Part shown: piece after piece, positions 34,584 to 36,249 of the stretch
How the letters are laid out: each line of letters begins with the position of its first letter
Numbering within the stretch: the stretch's first letter is position 1
DNA from: Lachnospiraceae bacterium
GTDB taxonomy: Bacteria > Bacillota > Clostridia > Lachnospirales > Lachnospiraceae
Assembly (NCBI GenBank): GCA_017472325.1
Contig: JAFUQM010000049.1
Location: 1 to 36,249 of the forward strand
DNA length: 36,249 nucleotides
Reading direction: 5' to 3'
Translations under genes and position numbers: made by a program
Notes under the pieces: model-generated
Database searches by the model: none
What the model was told of the DNA's origin: nothing
The model's input: only the letters and a program-made list of their open reading frames with translations

Positions 34584-34656
34584 CTATCTAAGCGCTGGCA
34601 ATACTGCCCGCGCCCAACAACTAACTAATTTTTATTCAGAAAGTGAGGAACTTAAC

Positions 34657-35652
34657 ATGGCAGAAACATCAAAAGACTTTTTAGTATCAACAGCTGACGT
34701 TGCATTTATGGTAAATGGTCAGCTCGCATTCACAGGAACAACTTCCTTAAACACATCTATTTCCGTATCTATGGAAGATCAGGAAATCACAGGTGGTAAA
34801 GGAAACAAAACTCTCTACAAATACAAATATGGTAGAAAACTTGCTCCTTCTATCGAAATGGCAGAATGGAATCTTGCTTACATTGCAGCAAATGCAGGCA
34901 CAAAAATCTTTGAAGGTGCAAAAGACGTATTCGCTATTGCTGAACTTGTCAGCTTAACAGGCGGCGTTGGTACATTAAGCAAAACTCCTGTAGGAGAAGT
35001 ATTTGTTGAATTAGCTGACGGTTCTACTGCAACAGCCGAAGTAGATGGTAACCAGATTACCGTTGCTGGTGCTGGTGACACATCTGTTAGAGCTACATAC
35101 CGTTACAATGCAACAGTAAAACGTATTACAATTGATGCAGAATCTACACCACTCGTAGGTGAACTGATTCTGACAGCAGACAAGCACAACAACTTAACAG
35201 GTAAAGTTGGCGAAGTACAGATTGATGTACCATCCTTCCAGTTATCCGGTACATTTGACATCTCTCTGGAAGCAAGCGGCAGCACAACAACAAAATTAGA
35301 CGGTGATGCTCTCGCGGTAGAGGATGCATCCTGTACAGCAGGTCCAGTATACGCTTATATTACAGAAGTTCCTTCTGTAGAATCAGCTATTTCTGTATCT
35401 GATATTGCTGCAACACCTGCAGTAATGGAGTTAGCTGCTAATGATACAAAACAGATTTCTATCGTTGGTATCAAAGGTGGTATGTACAGCAACGTAGGTA
35501 TCAATCCTGCAACTTGCGAATTTACAGTTGATGATACAAATGTTGCTACAATCGATACAAATGGTGTTGTAACTGCAGTTGCAACAGGTGATACATTCAT
35601 CACAGTGACTTACGGTGACGTGAAAGACGTCGTAAAAGTAACAGTAAAATAA
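34657..35652 (+). CDS. Phage tail tube (major tail) protein with C-terminal Ig-like domain
   Basis: 331 residues. The N-terminal 245 residues have the layout of long-tail phage tube proteins (early MVNGQLAFTGTTSL, YKYKYGRKL, SFQLSGTFDISLEASG). The C-terminal part (about 250-331) is a Big_2 Ig-like domain (VDDTNVATIDTNGVVTA), a known optional decoration on tail tubes thought to bind surface glycans. GAGGA lies seven bases before the ATG. Codon use is somewhat more GC-rich and even than that of the neighbours, fitting a highly expressed late gene. Confidence 0.8.
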   Translation: MAETSKDFLVSTADVAFMVNGQLAFTGTTSLNTSISVSMEDQEITGGKGNKTLYKYKYGRKLAPSIEMAEWNLAYIAANAGTKIFEGAKDVFAIAELVSLTGGVGTLSKTPVGEVFVELADGSTATAEVDGNQITVAGAGDTSVRATYRYNATVKRITIDAESTPLVGELILTADKHNNLTGKVGEVQIDVPSFQLSGTFDISLEASGSTTTKLDGDALAVEDASCTAGPVYAYITEVPSVESAISVSDIAATPAVMELAANDTKQISIVGIKGGMYSNVGINPATCEFTVDDTNVATIDTNGVVTAVATGDTFITVTYGDVKDVVKVTVK

Positions 35653-35712
35653 TATAGGAAGGAAATGGATCTTGCATTCATTTTATAATCCGTTCATTTT
35701 GCATTTTATCTT

Positions 35713-35742
35713 GAGGGCAGTATAGTACTGTCCTCATTTTTT
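35713..35742 (+). terminator. Rho-independent terminator after the tail tube gene
   Basis: GAGGGCAGTA (35713-35722) pairs with TACTGTCCTC (35726-35735) with one G-U pair around a 3-base loop; ATTTTTT follows. A strong terminator between tail tube and tape measure genes is unusual for a working late operon. Confidence 0.85.
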
Positions 35743-35760
35743 ACGATTTAGAAAGGACTG

Positions 35761-36249
35761 ATTCATATAAACGGACTAGAATTACTATCCAAAGCCTTTA
35801 ATAAGATTAGAGGCGCACTCGCAGAAGTGGATGAAACCCTGACAGAATTAAAAGAAATTGATTCCTGTCTTGCAGAAATTCGAAAAATCAACACTTCTCT
35901 CTCCAAGGCACAACTAAAACAGATAGGCAATGATGCCTTTGACATCGCCAGCAAATACGGCAAACAGGCATCCGATTACCTATCCAGTGTCAAAAACCTG
36001 TCACAGGCTGGCTATGATTCGGCTGGCAGTCTGGCAAAGCTATCCACTGCCATGCAGAGTGCCGGCAACATGACCGGTGACCTTGCAGACAACTACATCA
36101 TGGCAACGGACAAAGCCTACCAGCTTGGTGGCTCTGTACAACAGCTACAAAACATCATGGATGGGGCTGCAAATATCGCAGACAACCACTCCATCCAGTT
36201 AAATGAACTGGCAGACGGCATGACTATTGTCGGCTCTACTGCATCAGAA
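35761..36249 (+). CDS. Phage tail tape measure protein, partial, non-AUG start
   Basis: Open to the window edge. ELKEIDSCLAEIRKINTSLS, SKYGKQASDYLSSVKNLSQA, ADNYIMATDKAYQLGGSV and NELADGMTIVGSTASE are the conserved front of tape measure proteins of Clostridial siphophages, which set tail length and span the tail lumen. The frame is closed by TAG at 35749-35751 and has no ATG, GTG or TTG. The choices are ATT at 35761 or ATA at 35767, the latter nine bases after AAAGGA. Family members usually have more sequence before this point, so the front may have been deleted. The tail-assembly chaperone genes expected between tube and tape measure are missing too. Confidence 0.75.
   Translation, partial: MHINGLELLSKAFNKIRGALAEVDETLTELKEIDSCLAEIRKINTSLSKAQLKQIGNDAFDIASKYGKQASDYLSSVKNLSQAGYDSAGSLAKLSTAMQSAGNMTGDLADNYIMATDKAYQLGGSVQQLQNIMDGAANIADNHSIQLNELADGMTIVGSTASE

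Noticed and set aside
1..36249. CRISPR arrays, rRNA genes, complete insertion sequences
   Set aside because: No regularly spaced identical repeats, rRNA-like stretches or transposase genes were seen on either strand.

Overview
The window reads as a chromosomal stretch from a low-GC Gram-positive anaerobe of the Clostridia, most likely Lachnospiraceae. The basis is AT-rich DNA with strong AGGAGG-type ribosome sites and sigma-A promoters, DegV, a YolD-type gene beside a Y-family polymerase, BspA-like leucine-rich surface proteins, several c-di-GMP proteins, and a phage tail module of the kind found in gut Clostridia. The family assignment is inference; no 16S or other marker is present.

Layout. 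1-1.2 kb: the end of an unknown gene, decayed coding sequence that includes a remnant of an AbiE toxin-antitoxin/abortive-infection pair, and a GNAT acetyltransferase. 1.4-7.0 kb: signalling genes (PAS-GGDEF-EAL-PAS protein, hybrid histidine kinase) and a one-TM protein of unknown function. 7.0-9.3 kb: three overlapping genes for a Y-family translesion polymerase, a YolD-like protein and a small conserved partner. 9.3-13.1 kb: a 1259-residue protein joining a LacI-type sugar-sensor fold, a degenerate GGDEF, an intact EAL and a glycine-rich beta-solenoid-like tail. 13.2-13.9 kb: a HAD hydrolase.

14.0-18.7 kb: a five-gene operon with one strong promoter and a hairpin at its end: SCP2-like lipid carrier, alpha/beta hydrolase, free-standing condensation enzyme, acyl carrier protein, AMP-forming ligase. 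This is the best candidate for an undescribed pathway: a minimal NRPS-like assembly line with dissociated parts, probably joining an acyl group to an amine or alcohol acceptor.

18.7-29.1 kb: two very large secreted modular proteins, one with BspA-type leucine-rich repeats and one with beta-helix repeats. They share a homologous C-terminal stalk and are followed closely by a FliB-type lysine N-methylase. 29.3-33.5 kb: a Cache chemoreceptor, a perfect 39-bp palindrome, a DegV lipid-binding protein, and a TlpA/CcdA extracytoplasmic thiol-redox pair.

33.7-36.2 kb: tRNA-Glu(CTC), a 5'-truncated DUF262-like gene, and rearranged phage tail genes (tail tube with Ig-like domain, tape measure without an AUG start). 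This looks like the edge of an integrated, partly decayed element.

Taken together, the window is rich in environment sensing (two EAL phosphodiesterases, a hybrid kinase, a chemoreceptor) next to cell-surface structures and one small-molecule locus. Both GGDEF domains are degenerate, so the c-di-GMP genes seen here should degrade the messenger rather than make it.
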